DNA from: Patulibacter defluvii
Lineage (GTDB): Bacteria > Actinomycetota > Thermoleophilia > Solirubrobacterales > Solirubrobacteraceae
DNA length: 64,000 bases
Assembly (NCBI RefSeq): GCF_034096925.1
Contig: NZ_JAWZSQ010000021.1
Coordinates: 1-64,000 of the forward strand
Direction: 5' to 3'
Within the stretch, counting starts at the first letter, position 1; each line of letters starts with the position of its first letter. Positions 56,203 to 64,000 of this stretch are shown piece by piece. A model generated the notes under the pieces. The model was not told the DNA's origin and did no database searches. It saw only the letters and a list, made by a program, of their open reading frames with translations. Both the position numbers and the translations under genes were made by a program.

Positions 56203-56664
56203 GTGTCAACCGACCCCTTCGACCAGCTCCAGCACGAGCTGGCGGTGCTCGCCCGCCGCTCCGAGCGCGTCCGGCTGGCCGCTGCCGACGTCGCCCGCTC
56301 GCCGCTGGACCGCTCCGGCTACCTGCTGCTCGCCCACCTCGACGAGCGCGGCGAGCAGACGATGAGCGACCTCGCGACCGCCTTCGACCTGGACGCGTCG
56401 ACCGTCACCCGCCAGATCGCCCCGCTCGAACGCCGCGGCTACGTCTCGCGGACCCGCAGCGACGTCGACCGGCGGGCGACGCTGGTCCGGATCACCGACA
56501 GCGGCCGCGCCGAGCGCCAGCTCGTCCGCGAGGCCCGGACCCAGCTGATGGGCCACCGGCTGGCCGAGTGGTCGGTCGAGGACGTGACCGCGCTCGCGAC
56601 CCTGCTCGGCCGGCTCAACACGACGCTGACCGAGGCCGACGCGGCGACGCCGCCGGCCCCCTAG
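56203..56664 (+). CDS. MarR family transcriptional regulator
   Basis: A 153-residue MarR repressor with winged helix QTMSDLATAFDLDASTVTRQ followed by IAPLERRGYVSRTRSDVDRR, and flanking dimer helices. TACCCT (56191-56196) starts 12 nt before GTG 56203. It is divergent from lhgO across 101 nt and may control it. It converges on the RNA methyltransferase gene with 14 nt between stops. Confidence 0.9.
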   Translation: MSTDPFDQLQHELAVLARRSERVRLAAADVARSPLDRSGYLLLAHLDERGEQTMSDLATAFDLDASTVTRQIAPLERRGYVSRTRSDVDRRATLVRITDSGRAERQLVREARTQLMGHRLAEWSVEDVTALATLLGRLNTTLTEADAATPPAP

Positions 56665-56678
56665 GCCGGGACCCCGCC

Positions 56679-58115
56679 TCAGTCGGCCCGGCGGTCCAAT
56701 ACCGCGACGCACTCCACGTGCGGCGTCTGCGGGAAGAGGTCGACCGGGCGGACCTTGCGCAGCACGTAGCCCTCCTCGACCAGCCGCGCGGCGTCCGGCG
56801 CCAGCGTCGTCGGGTTGCACGAGACGTAGACCACGCGCTTCGGCGCCGCCTCGGCGATCCGGCGGCAGACCCGCGGCCCGACGCCGGCCCGCGGCGGATC
56901 GACGATCAGGACGTCGGGACGGCCGGCGTGCTCGACCGCGTCCGGCAGGCCGGTGCGAGCGTCCGAGGCCAGGAAGCGGGCGTTGCGGACGTCGTTCAGC
57001 TCGGCGTTCTTGATCGCGTCGCGGATCGAGTCCTCGACGATCTCGACCCCGACCAGCTCGCCGGCGCGGGCGGCCATCGTCAGCCCGACGGCGCCGCTGC
57101 CGCAGTAGAGGTCGAAGAGCCGCTCCCAGCCCTGGAGGTCGGCGTACTCGCCGGCGATCCCGTAGAGCCGCTCGGCCATCGTGGTGTTGGTCTGGAAGAA
57201 GCCCTCGGGGCTGATCCGCAGCCGCAGGCCGGACAGCTCCTCGTGGAAGTACTCCTGGCCGGCCACCAGCTCGGTCTCGCCGCCGTAGGTCGTCTCGCCG
57301 ACGTCGTGCATCTGGGTCCAGAGCAGGCCGGTCGGCGGCTCCTCCAGCGCCTCGTCGAGCCACGCCGCCAGGCTCGTGACGTCGAACTCGCCGACGCTGG
57401 TGACGATCCGGACCTGCAGCTCGCCGGTGCGGAAGCCCTCGCGGACGACGAGGTTGCGCAGGAAGCCCTGCTGGTGCTTGCGGTCGTAGGCGCCGAGCCC
57501 CTCCTCGACGCACCACTGGTGGACCACCCGCCGGGCCTCGTTGCCGCGCTCGGTGGCCAGCAGGCAGTCCTCGATGTGCTCGATCCGCTGCCACGAGCCG
57601 GCGGCGTGGAAGCCGCACAGCAGCCCGCCGTCGGCGCTCGGCCCGAACGAGTACTCGAGCTTGTTGCGGTAGCGCCACTGCTGGTCGGCGGGGACGATCG
57701 GCTCGATCTCGACGTCGGCGTGGCCGCCGAGCCGCCGCAGCGCGTCCTCGACCTGCTCGGCCTTGATCTCCAGCTGGCGCTCGTAGGGCAGCACCTGCCA
57801 GGGGGCGCCGGGGTGGTCGGCGACCGCCGGGATCCGCTCGGCCGAGGGCTCCAGCAGCTCCTCGACCAGCGCCTCGCCGTAGTCGCGCTTGCGCTTGGTG
57901 ACGACGGCCCGCACCCGGTCGCCCGGGATCCCGCCGCGGACGAAGACCACCCACCCCTGCTCGGTCCGGGCGACGCCGTTGCCGCCGTGGGCCAGCGACT
58001 CGACCTGCAGCTCGAGCACGTCGCCCCGCTTCGGGCGCGCCGGACGCGGCGGACGGGTGGCCGCGGCGGCCTCGGGCGCGGTCTCGGTCTCGGGATCGGG
58101 GGCGCCGTCGGACAT
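56679..58115 (-). CDS. TRAM-domain class I RNA methyltransferase (TrmA/RlmD family)
   Basis: A 478-residue 5-methyluridine methyltransferase acting on tRNA or 23S rRNA. An acidic N-terminus precedes the TRAM domain (GDVLELQVESLAHGGNGVA to DYGEALVEELL), then the central beta domain with YRNKLEYSFG, and the SAM fold with FDLYCGSGAVGLTMAA and VDPPRAGVG. The nucleophile is the Cys in YVSCNPTTLAPD. ATG 58115 rather than 58145 is chosen because CACCCT (58122-58127) starts 12 nt upstream. No FeS Cys set is obvious. Confidence 0.9.
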   Translation of the reverse strand: MSDGAPDPETETAPEAAAATRPPRPARPKRGDVLELQVESLAHGGNGVARTEQGWVVFVRGGIPGDRVRAVVTKRKRDYGEALVEELLEPSAERIPAVADHPGAPWQVLPYERQLEIKAEQVEDALRRLGGHADVEIEPIVPADQQWRYRNKLEYSFGPSADGGLLCGFHAAGSWQRIEHIEDCLLATERGNEARRVVHQWCVEEGLGAYDRKHQQGFLRNLVVREGFRTGELQVRIVTSVGEFDVTSLAAWLDEALEEPPTGLLWTQMHDVGETTYGGETELVAGQEYFHEELSGLRLRISPEGFFQTNTTMAERLYGIAGEYADLQGWERLFDLYCGSGAVGLTMAARAGELVGVEIVEDSIRDAIKNAELNDVRNARFLASDARTGLPDAVEHAGRPDVLIVDPPRAGVGPRVCRRIAEAAPKRVVYVSCNPTTLAPDAARLVEEGYVLRKVRPVDLFPQTPHVECVAVLDRRAD

Positions 58116-58173
58116 CGTCCAAGGGTGACAGGCGGCCGCCGCCACGGGCTTCCCGCAATCCCGACTCGACGAG

Positions 58174-58203
58174 TTGGCATTTCGCGGCGGGGTGCGATAC
58201 GGT
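58174..58203 (+). promoter_or_regulatory. Promoter-like pair in the largest gene-free gap
   Basis: TTGGCA (58174-58179), an 18-nt spacer and TACGGT (58198-58203) face right, toward no protein gene. Transcription would start near 58209-58210, at the first base of a 7-bp stem. Confidence 0.4.
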
Positions 58204-58208
58204 TCGCC

Positions 58209-58480
58209 GCGGTCGCGGAGTTAGGGCAACCTTCCTTCCGCCGAAGATCGACCGCCAGCCGTCCCGCGGCTCGCCCCGCCATGACCGTCTGCCCGATCGG
58301 GCCGGCGGAAGGGCGGGCCGCTGGACGGTGACGGCCGGCCCTCGGTCGACGACCACCGAACGTTTTCCGACCGGAGCACCCATTCGTGTCGGAAGACAGG
58401 GGACCACCGGGCTTCCCACGTGTTGAGGGACATGTGGGCCGCGGGGTCCGGGCGCTGTGAGGGGCGCCCGGGCCCCGCGT
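58209..58480 (+). ncRNA. Candidate structured small RNA
   Basis: The gap 58116-58502 has no convincing gene. From the predicted start, GCGGTCG (58209-58215) pairs with CGACCGC (58249-58255) and encloses an inner hairpin capped by a GCAA tetraloop (AGG-GCAA-CCT, 58223-58232). TTCCGAC (58365-58371) pairs with GTCGGAA (58388-58394). The region ends with two strong hairpins (58415-58438 and 58440-58479). I cannot match it to RNase P, tmRNA, SRP or a known riboswitch. The 3' hairpins also serve the opposite strand, so an RNA gene is only a hypothesis. Confidence 0.3.
58415..58479. terminator. Tandem hairpins with similar loops
   Basis: CCCACGTG-TTGAGGGA-CATGTGGG (58415-58438) is followed one base later by a 16-bp stem (58440-58455 with 58464-58479, one G-U pair) with loop TGTGAGGG. 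Both loops are 8 nt and contain TGAGGG. The second lies 23 nt past the stop of the minus-strand gene at 58503 and could terminate it, and could also end a plus-strand RNA. Confidence 0.6.
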
Positions 58481-58502
58481 CACCGGCCCCGTCGCCGGCG
58501 GC

Positions 58503-58988
58503 TCAGCCGAGCTTGCGCTCGATCGCCCGCAGCACCGTCTTGCGGTTCGCGGTCCGGGTCTCGTGGTCGAGCAGCTTGCGCAGCGCGGCCGGCTCCAGCC
58601 CGTCGAGCGCCTGGACCACCTGGGCGGCGGTCATCTCGTCGTAGCCCTCGATCGGCAGCGTCGGCGCGGCCGGCGCCGGTGGCTCGCTGCCGTCGCCGCG
58701 GGTGCCGACGATCCGGTCGCGGCCACGACCGAGCAGCTGCTCCAGCTCGCCGCGCAGCTCGTCGGTCTGGCGGCGGCCGGCGGCGACGATCGTCGCGGCC
58801 AGCTCGTGGGCGTCGTGGCGGGTCATCCGCCCGCGGCGAACCGCGTCCTCGATCGCCTCCTGGACCCGCTCGCCGGTGACGATCACGCCCTGTGCCAGCA
58901 GCTTCGCCAGGCCGCTCAGCTGGCCGCCCGAGTCGTCGGAGGGCGCGTCCCCGGAGGAGGGATCGCGCGGCGGGGTCTGGTTGCTCAT
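58503..58988 (-). CDS. Phasin-like coiled-coil protein with C-terminal helical domain
   Basis: A 161-residue protein. An acidic disordered start (1-25) is followed by amphipathic helices LAKLLAQGVIVTGERVQEAI and DAHELAATIVAAGRRQTDELRGEL like phasin/PhaF proteins, a Pro/Ala linker, and a C-terminal three-helix unit (YDEMTAAQVVQALDGLEPAA, then LRKLLDHETRTANRKTVLRA) resembling Rho-N/SAP-like modules. ATG 58988 is preceded by AAGGAG, only 2 nt away, which is unusually close. Role unknown; no polyhydroxyalkanoate genes are near. Confidence 0.6.
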   Translation of the reverse strand: MSNQTPPRDPSSGDAPSDDSGGQLSGLAKLLAQGVIVTGERVQEAIEDAVRRGRMTRHDAHELAATIVAAGRRQTDELRGELEQLLGRGRDRIVGTRGDGSEPPAPAAPTLPIEGYDEMTAAQVVQALDGLEPAALRKLLDHETRTANRKTVLRAIERKLG

Positions 58989-59087
58989 GGCTCCTTCGGG
59001 GGACGGGTGGGACGGCGGTGCCGGGGCCCGCACGCGAGCCTATCCGACGGCTTTCGCGGCGGGACCGGGTGCGGCGATCGACGGCGG

Positions 59088-60002
59088 TCAGCCGCCGAAG
59101 GGACCGCGCCGCAGGGCCCACTCCAGCAGGGCCTTCTGCGCATGGCGGCGATTCTCCGCCTGGTCCCAGATCCGCTGCCGCGACCCGTAGAGGACCTCGG
59201 CGGTGATCTCCTCGCCCGGGTGCGCCGGCAGGCAGTGGAGGGCGATCGCGCCCGGCGCGGCGGCGTCGAGCAGCGCGTCGTCGATCCGGTACGGCGTCAG
59301 CGCGGCGCGCCGCTCGTCGGCGGTCGCCTCGTCGCCCATCGAGACCCAGACGTCGGCGTAGAGCGCATCGGCGCCGGCGACGCCCGCGCGCGGATCGCTG
59401 GCCAGCGCGGCCGGCACGTCGGCCTCCAGCTGGTAGCCGTCGGGGGCCACGACCGTCACCCGCAGGCCGGCGATCGAGCCGACCAGCGCCAGCGAGCGGG
59501 CGACGTTGTTGCCGTCGCCGACGTAGGCCAGGCGCAGGTCGTCGAGGCCGCCGTCCGGGCCGAGCCGATCGGGAAACGCCTCCTGCAGGGTCAGCAGGTC
59601 GGCGACCGCCTGGCAGGGGTGGTGGCCGTCGGTCAGCAGGTTGATCACCGGCACCGAGCCCTCGGCGGCCAGCTCCTCGAGCAGCGCGTCGGCGTGGGTC
59701 CGGATCCCGATCGCGGCCACGTGGCGGCTGAGGACCAGCGCGGTGTCCTTGACCGACTCCCCGCGCGAGAGCTGCATCTCGTCCGGCCGCAGCAGCAGCG
59801 GGTGGGCGCCCAGCTCGGCGACGCCGGCCTCCATCGAGACGCGGGTGCGGGTCGACGGCTTCTGGAAGATCAGGGCGACGCTGCGACCGGCCAGGCTGTC
59901 GGCGCCGCGGGTCGGATCCGCCTTCAGCTCGCGGGCTCGGCCGAGGACGGCCAGCAGGTCGTCGCGGGTGAGCTCGGTGCCGGTCAGCAGGTGGCGCGTC
60001 AC
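59088..60002 (-). CDS. argF: Ornithine carbamoyltransferase
   Basis: ArgF makes citrulline from ornithine and carbamoyl phosphate in arginine synthesis. The 304-residue protein has the carbamoyl-phosphate loop STRTR (50-54), GHHPCQAVADLLT, YVGDGNNVARSL and the ornithine-binding HCLPAHPGEE. GTG 60002 is preceded by TAGCTT (60010-60015) starting 13 nt upstream. No other arg gene is in the window, so it is not in an arg cluster here. Confidence 0.94.
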   Translation of the reverse strand: MTRHLLTGTELTRDDLLAVLGRARELKADPTRGADSLAGRSVALIFQKPSTRTRVSMEAGVAELGAHPLLLRPDEMQLSRGESVKDTALVLSRHVAAIGIRTHADALLEELAAEGSVPVINLLTDGHHPCQAVADLLTLQEAFPDRLGPDGGLDDLRLAYVGDGNNVARSLALVGSIAGLRVTVVAPDGYQLEADVPAALASDPRAGVAGADALYADVWVSMGDEATADERRAALTPYRIDDALLDAAAPGAIALHCLPAHPGEEITAEVLYGSRQRIWDQAENRRHAQKALLEWALRRGPFGG

Positions 60003-60095
60003 CCCGGGGAAGCTACCGCGCCCACGGCGGCGGCGAGCGGTGCCGCGCGGGCCCGCGGGCGGGTTCGAGCCGACCCGCCCGTCACGATCCCGCCC

Positions 60096-60821
60096 GTGCG
60101 GGTGCTCAGCTGGAACCTGTTCCACGGACGGGCGACGCCGGCGGCCGGCCGGCCGCTGCTCCACGAGTTCGCCGTTGCGTTGCGCGACTGGTCGTGGGAC
60201 GTGGCGCTGCTGCAGGAGGTGCCGCCGTGGTGGCCGCCGCTGCTGGCCCGCGCGACCGGGGCCGAGCAGCGCAGCGCCCGGACCTCGCGCAACCAGTGCC
60301 TGCCGCTGCGGCGCGCGGTCGCCCGCCGACGGCCCGACTGGCTGAAGAGCAACGGCGGCGGCGCCAACGCGATCCTCGTCCGCGGCGGGCTGCTGGTGAC
60401 CGGCGAGCACGCCGCGGTCCTGCGCCGCCGGCCGGAGCGGCGGGTCGTCCACGCGGTCCGGATCGGCGTCCCCGGCGGCGGGCCGTTCGAGGGCGCGTGG
60501 CTGGGCAACGTCCACACCCAGCTCGGCGCCTGGGACGACCACGGTGGGATGGACGCCCCGGCCGCCGACCTCGACCGCTCGCTCGACGCGCTCCGCGGGT
60601 GGGCCGGTCCCGGCGACGGCGTGCTGCTGCTGGGCGGCGACCTGAACCTGCCGGCGGCGGCGGTCCAGGAGCGGCTGCCGGCCGGCTGGCAGCGGGTCTG
60701 CTCGCACGGACCGGACCACCTGCTGGCCCGCGGGGCGCGGCCGGAGCGGCGCGGCGGCACGCTCGAGCGGGGCGCGCTCTCGGACCACGCGCCGATCGCG
60801 GTCGATCTGCGTCCGGGCTGA
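60096..60821 (+). CDS. Endonuclease/exonuclease/phosphatase family protein
   Basis: A 241-residue protein of the EEP (DNase I-like) superfamily. The motifs are VRVLSWNLFHGR, LLQEVPPWWPPLL, NVHTQLG, LGGDLNLPA and LSDHAPIAVDL, giving the catalytic Asn, Glu, Asp-Asn and Asp-His. Its target could be DNA, RNA or a phosphodiester; no signal peptide is seen. GTG 60096 has CACGAT (60083-60088) starting 13 nt upstream. Confidence 0.83.
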   Translation: MRVLSWNLFHGRATPAAGRPLLHEFAVALRDWSWDVALLQEVPPWWPPLLARATGAEQRSARTSRNQCLPLRRAVARRRPDWLKSNGGGANAILVRGGLLVTGEHAAVLRRRPERRVVHAVRIGVPGGGPFEGAWLGNVHTQLGAWDDHGGMDAPAADLDRSLDALRGWAGPGDGVLLLGGDLNLPAAAVQERLPAGWQRVCSHGPDHLLARGARPERRGGTLERGALSDHAPIAVDLRPG

Positions 60822-60863
60822 GGGCGGGCGCTGGCCCCACCCCGCGGCTCTACCATCAGGACC

Positions 60864-61298
60864 ATGCCCGGTCCGGTCGACACGCCGCTTCCCCGCCGCT
60901 CGTTCCTCGCCGTCGCCGCCGTCGGCGCGCTCGGCCTGACCGTCGCCGGCTGCGGTGGCGACGACGACGGCGGCGACACGACGACCGCGACCGAGCAGCC
61001 GACGACGCCGGCCACCACCGAGACCCAGTCGGCGGCCGGGTCCGGGACGCTGGCGATCGCGATGAAGGACATCCAGTTCACCCCCAAGGTCGCGACCGCC
61101 AAGGTCGGCCAGAAGGTGGTCTGGACCAACGAGGACAGCGTCCCGCACGACGTCCGGGCGCTGAAGGGCGAGTCGTTCCAGTCGGAGACCTTCGGCAAGG
61201 GCGGGACCTACTCGTTCACCCCGAAGAAGGCCGGCACGATCGAGTACGACTGCTCGCTCCACCCCGGGATGGTGGGCACGCTCAAGGTCGTCGCCTAG
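60864..61298 (+). CDS. Cupredoxin lipoprotein (plastocyanin-like)
   Basis: A 144-residue blue-copper-type protein. RRSFLAVAAVGALGLTVAGC gives a Tat-like signal with a lipobox at Cys30, followed by a Thr-rich linker. The cupredoxin domain (62-144) has copper ligands His95, Cys130, His133 and Met136 in VPHDV and YDCSLHPGM. It probably carries electrons or binds copper outside the membrane. TACCAT (60851-60856) starts 13 nt before the ATG. No oxidase is adjacent. Confidence 0.9.
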   Translation: MPGPVDTPLPRRSFLAVAAVGALGLTVAGCGGDDDGGDTTTATEQPTTPATTETQSAAGSGTLAIAMKDIQFTPKVATAKVGQKVVWTNEDSVPHDVRALKGESFQSETFGKGGTYSFTPKKAGTIEYDCSLHPGMVGTLKVVA

Positions 61299-61302
61299 CG
61301 GC

Positions 61303-61791
61303 TCACTTCCGCCACAGCAGTCCGAACCCTTGGATGGCCCGCACCGCGCGATCGGCGACGGTGCCGGTGGCGGGCAGCACGCCGAGCTGGACCGCGGCGT
61401 CGAAGCGGTCGCTGAAGAGCCGGACGCGCCACAGCCGGTGGGCGGTCGCGTCGAGCTCGCAGACCAGCACCGCGTGGAGGGTCAGGAACCGCTGGGTCGG
61501 CGGCAGCGTGCCGATCGGCCCGAGGTTGTTGCCGACCAGCCGCAGCGGCAGGGCGACGATCCGGTCGCCGTCGTGGAGGCAGGGGCCGGTCGCCTCGACC
61601 TTGGCGTCGGGGAACGCCTCCCACAGCTGGGCCAGGTGGTCGCCGAGCTGATCCGGCCCCATCAGCGGGACGTCGGAGAAGCCGTCCTCGTAGTGGACGT
61701 CGTGCGTGACCAGACGGGCGATCAGCTGCCGGTCGCGACCGGCGATCGCCTTCGTCACCCGGTTCAGCAGCGCCTCGCCGTCGATCTCCAC
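61303..61791 (-). CDS. NTF2/SnoaL-like protein
   Basis: A 162-residue protein with the cone fold of the NTF2/SnoaL superfamily: LLNRVTKAIAGRDRQLIARL, VHYEDGFSDVPLMGPDQLGD and LWEAFPDAKVEATGP. Members are isomerases, hydrolases or ligand-binding proteins; which one this is cannot be told. GTG 61791 has CATGAT (61798-61803) starting 12 nt upstream. Confidence 0.75.
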   Translation of the reverse strand: MEIDGEALLNRVTKAIAGRDRQLIARLVTHDVHYEDGFSDVPLMGPDQLGDHLAQLWEAFPDAKVEATGPCLHDGDRIVALPLRLVGNNLGPIGTLPPTQRFLTLHAVLVCELDATAHRLWRVRLFSDRFDAAVQLGVLPATGTVADRAVRAIQGFGLLWRK

Positions 61792-61826
61792 CCCGACATC
61801 ATGACCGGCGGCGGCCGCCGGCCGGC

Positions 61827-62633
61827 CTACAGGTCGGGCGTGCCGGCGACCGGCGTCGAGGCCAGTGCGTGGGTCCGCCGCGGGATCCGCCCCGCCTGCC
61901 GCGCCAGCCGCCCCGCCTCGACCCCGCTGCGGATCGCCCGCGCCATCCGCACCGGGTCTTCGGCGCGGCTGATCGCGCTGGCGCAGAGCACCGCGCTGCA
62001 GCCCAGCTCCATCGCCAGCGCCGCCTCGGAGGCGGTGCCGATCCCGGCGTCGAGCACCACCGGGACCCCGGCCCGCTCGACGATCAGCTCGATGTTGTGG
62101 GGGTTGCGGATCCCGAGCCCGGAACCGATCGGCGAGCCGAGCGGCATCACCGCGACGCAGCCGACGTCCTCCAGCCGGCGGGCCAGGATCGGGTCGTCGT
62201 TGCTGTAGGGCAGGACCGCGAAGCCGTCGGCGACCAGCTCCTCGGCGGCGGCCAGCAGCTCGACCGCGTCGGGCAGCAGCGTGCGGTCGTCGCCGATCAC
62301 CTCGAGCTTGATCAGGTCGGTGGCGAACGCCTCGCGGGCGAGCTTGGCCGTGAGGACGGCGTCGCGGGCGGTGAAGCAGCCGGCGGTGTTCGGCAGCAGC
62401 TCGACCCCGCAGCGGTCGAGCACGTCGACCAGCGAGCCGCGCTGCTGCGGGTCGACGCGCCGCAGGGCCAGCGTCACGAGCCCGGTGCCGGAGGCGCGGA
62501 TCGCCTCCTCCATCGTCTGCAGGCGGCTGAACCCGCCGGTCCCCAGCAGCAGCCGCGAGGAGAACGACCGCTCGCCGATCCGCAGCGGGTCGGCGGCGGG
62601 CGCGGCGGTCGGGGCAGCGGCGCTGGGGTCCAT
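61827..62633 (-). CDS. thiG: Thiazole synthase ThiG
   Basis: ThiG forms the thiazole ring of thiamine from DXP, dehydroglycine and ThiS thiocarboxylate. The 268-residue protein has SRLLLGTGGF at the start, Schiff-base Lys109 in TDLIKLEVIGD, VAVMPLGSPIGSGLGI and VVLDAGIGTASEAALAMELG. It has an extra Ala/Pro-rich N-terminus of about 15 residues. It follows the HAD gene by 5 nt and is likely co-transcribed with it. thiS, thiO and thiF are not in the window. Confidence 0.93.
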   Translation of the reverse strand: MDPSAAAPTAAPAADPLRIGERSFSSRLLLGTGGFSRLQTMEEAIRASGTGLVTLALRRVDPQQRGSLVDVLDRCGVELLPNTAGCFTARDAVLTAKLAREAFATDLIKLEVIGDDRTLLPDAVELLAAAEELVADGFAVLPYSNDDPILARRLEDVGCVAVMPLGSPIGSGLGIRNPHNIELIVERAGVPVVLDAGIGTASEAALAMELGCSAVLCASAISRAEDPVRMARAIRSGVEAGRLARQAGRIPRRTHALASTPVAGTPDL

Positions 62634-62638
62634 GCCGT

Positions 62639-63304
62639 TCAGCGTAGCCCCAGCCGTTCGGGCAGGGTCGCCACCGGCGGGTCGAGGAAGGCGAGCCCGG
62701 CGGCGGCCGCCCCGTCGCGATCGACCGGCTCGTCGCCGAGGTGGGCGACCGTCGCCGCCGGCAGCTCCAGCCGCGCCAGCGCCCGCGCGAAGATCCGCGG
62801 GTCGGGCTTGGCCGCGCCGGCGTCGGCCGAGGTCACCACCCCGTCCAGCAGCGGCGCCAGGCCCAGCCGCTCCAGGTGCCGCGGCAGGTCGTCGTCCCAG
62901 TTCGAGACGCAGACCATCCGCAGCCCCGCCGCCCGGCAGGCGACCAGCGCCTCGGCCACGCCCGGCAGCGGCGCGAAGGCCAGCGCCTCGAGGAAGCCGG
63001 CCACGAACCCGGCCTCGTCGGCCAGCGGCCGCGGCACGGCCAGGTCGTCGAGCAGCTCGGCCACGCAGCGCTCGCGCAGGTCGCGGAGGCCGTCGGTCCC
63101 GCGGCCCTCCAGGTGATGGGCCTTGTAGTAGGCGATCTCGCGCCGCAGCGCGCGGCCGATCGCGTCGTCGGGCCGCGGCGCCCCGTGCGCCGCCAGCAGC
63201 CGCGCGAGCGCCGGCGTCGGGTCGCGGAGCGTCACCAGGCAGCCCATCGCGTCGATCGTCAGGCCCGCGATCGGGCGTCCGTCCAGCTGGGCGGGGGCGG
63301 TCAC
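62639..63304 (-). CDS. HAD family hydrolase-like protein
   Basis: A 221-residue HAD protein. Motif I reads TIDAMGCLVTL, keeping the nucleophilic Asp but with Met at the second Asp position, so activity may differ from standard phosphatases. Motif II is VCVSNWDDDLPRHLERLG, motif III/IV KPDPRIFARALARL and HLGDEPVDRDGAAAAG. An ATG at 63385 overlaps the divergent gene, so GTG 63304 is chosen, with CACAAT (63312-63317) starting 13 nt upstream. A phosphosugar or thiamine phosphate substrate would suit the neighbouring thiG; this is a guess. Confidence 0.82.
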   Translation of the reverse strand: MTAPAQLDGRPIAGLTIDAMGCLVTLRDPTPALARLLAAHGAPRPDDAIGRALRREIAYYKAHHLEGRGTDGLRDLRERCVAELLDDLAVPRPLADEAGFVAGFLEALAFAPLPGVAEALVACRAAGLRMVCVSNWDDDLPRHLERLGLAPLLDGVVTSADAGAAKPDPRIFARALARLELPAATVAHLGDEPVDRDGAAAAGLAFLDPPVATLPERLGLR

Positions 63305-63383
63305 CGGCCCGATTGTGACGTTCCGGTCGTTCGGCGTCCGGAAGGTCACGGCCGGCGGGGCGCCGGCGGGTAGCCTGGCGGGC

Positions 63384-64000
63384 ATGAGCGACAGCTCCCC
63401 CGTCCTCGGCTACCGCCTGCGCCAGCTCGACGAGCGGGTCCTGCGCCACCCCGCCGACCGCGCCGCGACCGCCGCCCTGAAGACCGTCCCCGGCCTCAAC
63501 GCGGTCCTCCGCAAGCTGATCGAGCTGGGCTACGAGCGGGCGCTGCGGCAGGAGGCGCTGGCCTCGGCGGTGCGGATCGGCCCGCAGCAGCTGCCCGAGG
63601 TCTGGACGCTCCACCAGGCGGCCTTCGCGACCCTCGACGTCGAGCCGATCCCCGAGCTGTACCTGACCGCCTTCCCGGTGGTGAACGCGCTGACGATCGG
63701 CTCGCAGGAGCCGCTGGTGCTGCTCCACTCGCAGGCGCTCGACGTGCTCGACTCCGATCAGCAGCGGGTGGTCCTGGCCCACGAGGCCGCGCACGTGATG
63801 TGCGACCACGTGCTCTACGGCACCGCGCTCCAGATCGTCGGCCGGATCACCGCCGCCGGGGCGATCGCCGGCCCGCTGCCGACCAAGCTCTCGCTGCTGG
63901 CGATCCAGCACGCGCTGCTGGAGTGGTCGCGCGCCGCCGAGCTGACCTGCGACCGGATCGCGGCGCTGGTCGTCCGCGACCCGCTGCTGGTCTGCCGGAC
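63384..64000 (+). CDS. M48 family metallopeptidase (3' end outside window)
   Basis: At least 205 residues of an M48 zinc peptidase run off the right edge. The active site is H133-E-A-A-H137 (VLAHEAAHVMCDH), and the third zinc ligand Glu is in SRAAELTCDR. No N-terminal membrane helix is visible, which separates it from HtpX. TAGCCT (63371-63376) starts 13 nt before the ATG, so it is leaderless. It is divergent from the HAD gene. Confidence 0.85.
   Translation, partial: MSDSSPVLGYRLRQLDERVLRHPADRAATAALKTVPGLNAVLRKLIELGYERALRQEALASAVRIGPQQLPEVWTLHQAAFATLDVEPIPELYLTAFPVVNALTIGSQEPLVLLHSQALDVLDSDQQRVVLAHEAAHVMCDHVLYGTALQIVGRITAAGAIAGPLPTKLSLLAIQHALLEWSRAAELTCDRIAALVVRDPLLVCR

Noticed and set aside
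58217..58236. DtxR/IdeR iron box at TTAGGGCAACCTTCC
   Set aside because: Only the left half resembles the 19-bp consensus and no iron gene is adjacent.
58209..58255. SRP RNA or tmRNA in the 58.1-58.5 kb gap
   Set aside because: A GGAAGGAA stretch on the minus strand and a TTGAGGGA loop recall parts of SRP RNA and tmRNA, but the rest of their conserved sequences is missing.
63314..63325. Another copy of the GAACGTCACA motif before the HAD gene
   Set aside because: It is a single site far from the molybdenum genes; one such match in 64 kb can occur by chance.

Overview
The window is about 75% G+C DNA with very dense, single-chromosome-style gene packing. The dnaK-grpE-dnaJ-hspR operon, a UbiA-type decaprenyl-phosphate phosphoribosyltransferase, an actinobacterial inositol-3-phosphate synthase, a CDP-alcohol phosphotransferase and an RDD/SpoIIM/DUF58/MoxR cluster point to a high-GC actinobacterium. 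A deep lineage such as Thermoleophilia/Solirubrobacterales is my inference, not something the sequence proves. I see no insertion sequence, phage, CRISPR array, tRNA or rRNA. The window holds about 61 protein genes, two of them cut by the window ends.

Layout. 1-11.7 kb is a molybdenum-cofactor island: a truncated XRE-type regulator with a binding-protein-like domain, moeA, two stand-alone molybdopterin oxidoreductases, an HPP membrane protein with a divergent LysR regulator, mobA, a sulfatase, a DUF6457 protein and moaA. 11.7-14.8 kb is an ABC-2 exporter pair with a divergent GbsR/MarR regulator. 14.9-20.3 kb has a Uma2 nuclease-like protein, clpB, a CapA-like protein and a PAP2 phosphatase. 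20.3-27.9 kb is the RDD/SpoIIM/DUF58/MoxR/DUF4350/DUF4129 membrane cluster, with a VOC-ArsR pair inserted. 28.0-32.4 kb is the heat-shock operon. 32.4-41.6 kb holds an odd zinc-finger SDR, a secreted DUF7933-like protein, nth, a PfkB-like protein, and a MauE / thioredoxin-like / cysteine-rich Tat lipoprotein set. 41.6-51.7 kb is envelope biosynthesis: GT39, DPPR synthase, PI-phosphate synthase, Ino1, a GT4-PHP fusion, a large GT-C-like membrane protein and PAP2. 51.9-64 kb is mixed metabolism: a UDG-like protein, quinone oxidoreductase, L-2-hydroxyglutarate oxidase, MarR, a TRAM RNA methyltransferase, argF, a cupredoxin, thiG, a HAD protein and an M48 peptidase.

Regulation. The most general signal is a -10-like hexamer (TANNNT or CANNNT) starting 12-14 nt before the start codon of about two dozen genes, which implies widespread leaderless transcription. 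It also corrects several start codons. A smaller set (dnaK, clpB, the second oxidoreductase, uma2, the DUF7933-like secreted protein) has real leaders with Shine-Dalgarno sequences. Palindromic operators sit in the promoters of the GbsR/ABC and VOC-ArsR units. HspR-box-like repeats lie upstream of dnaK and clpB. The one gap above 300 nt (58116-58502) has a promoter-like pair, a 5' stem and two tandem 3' hairpins with similar loops, and may encode a small RNA.
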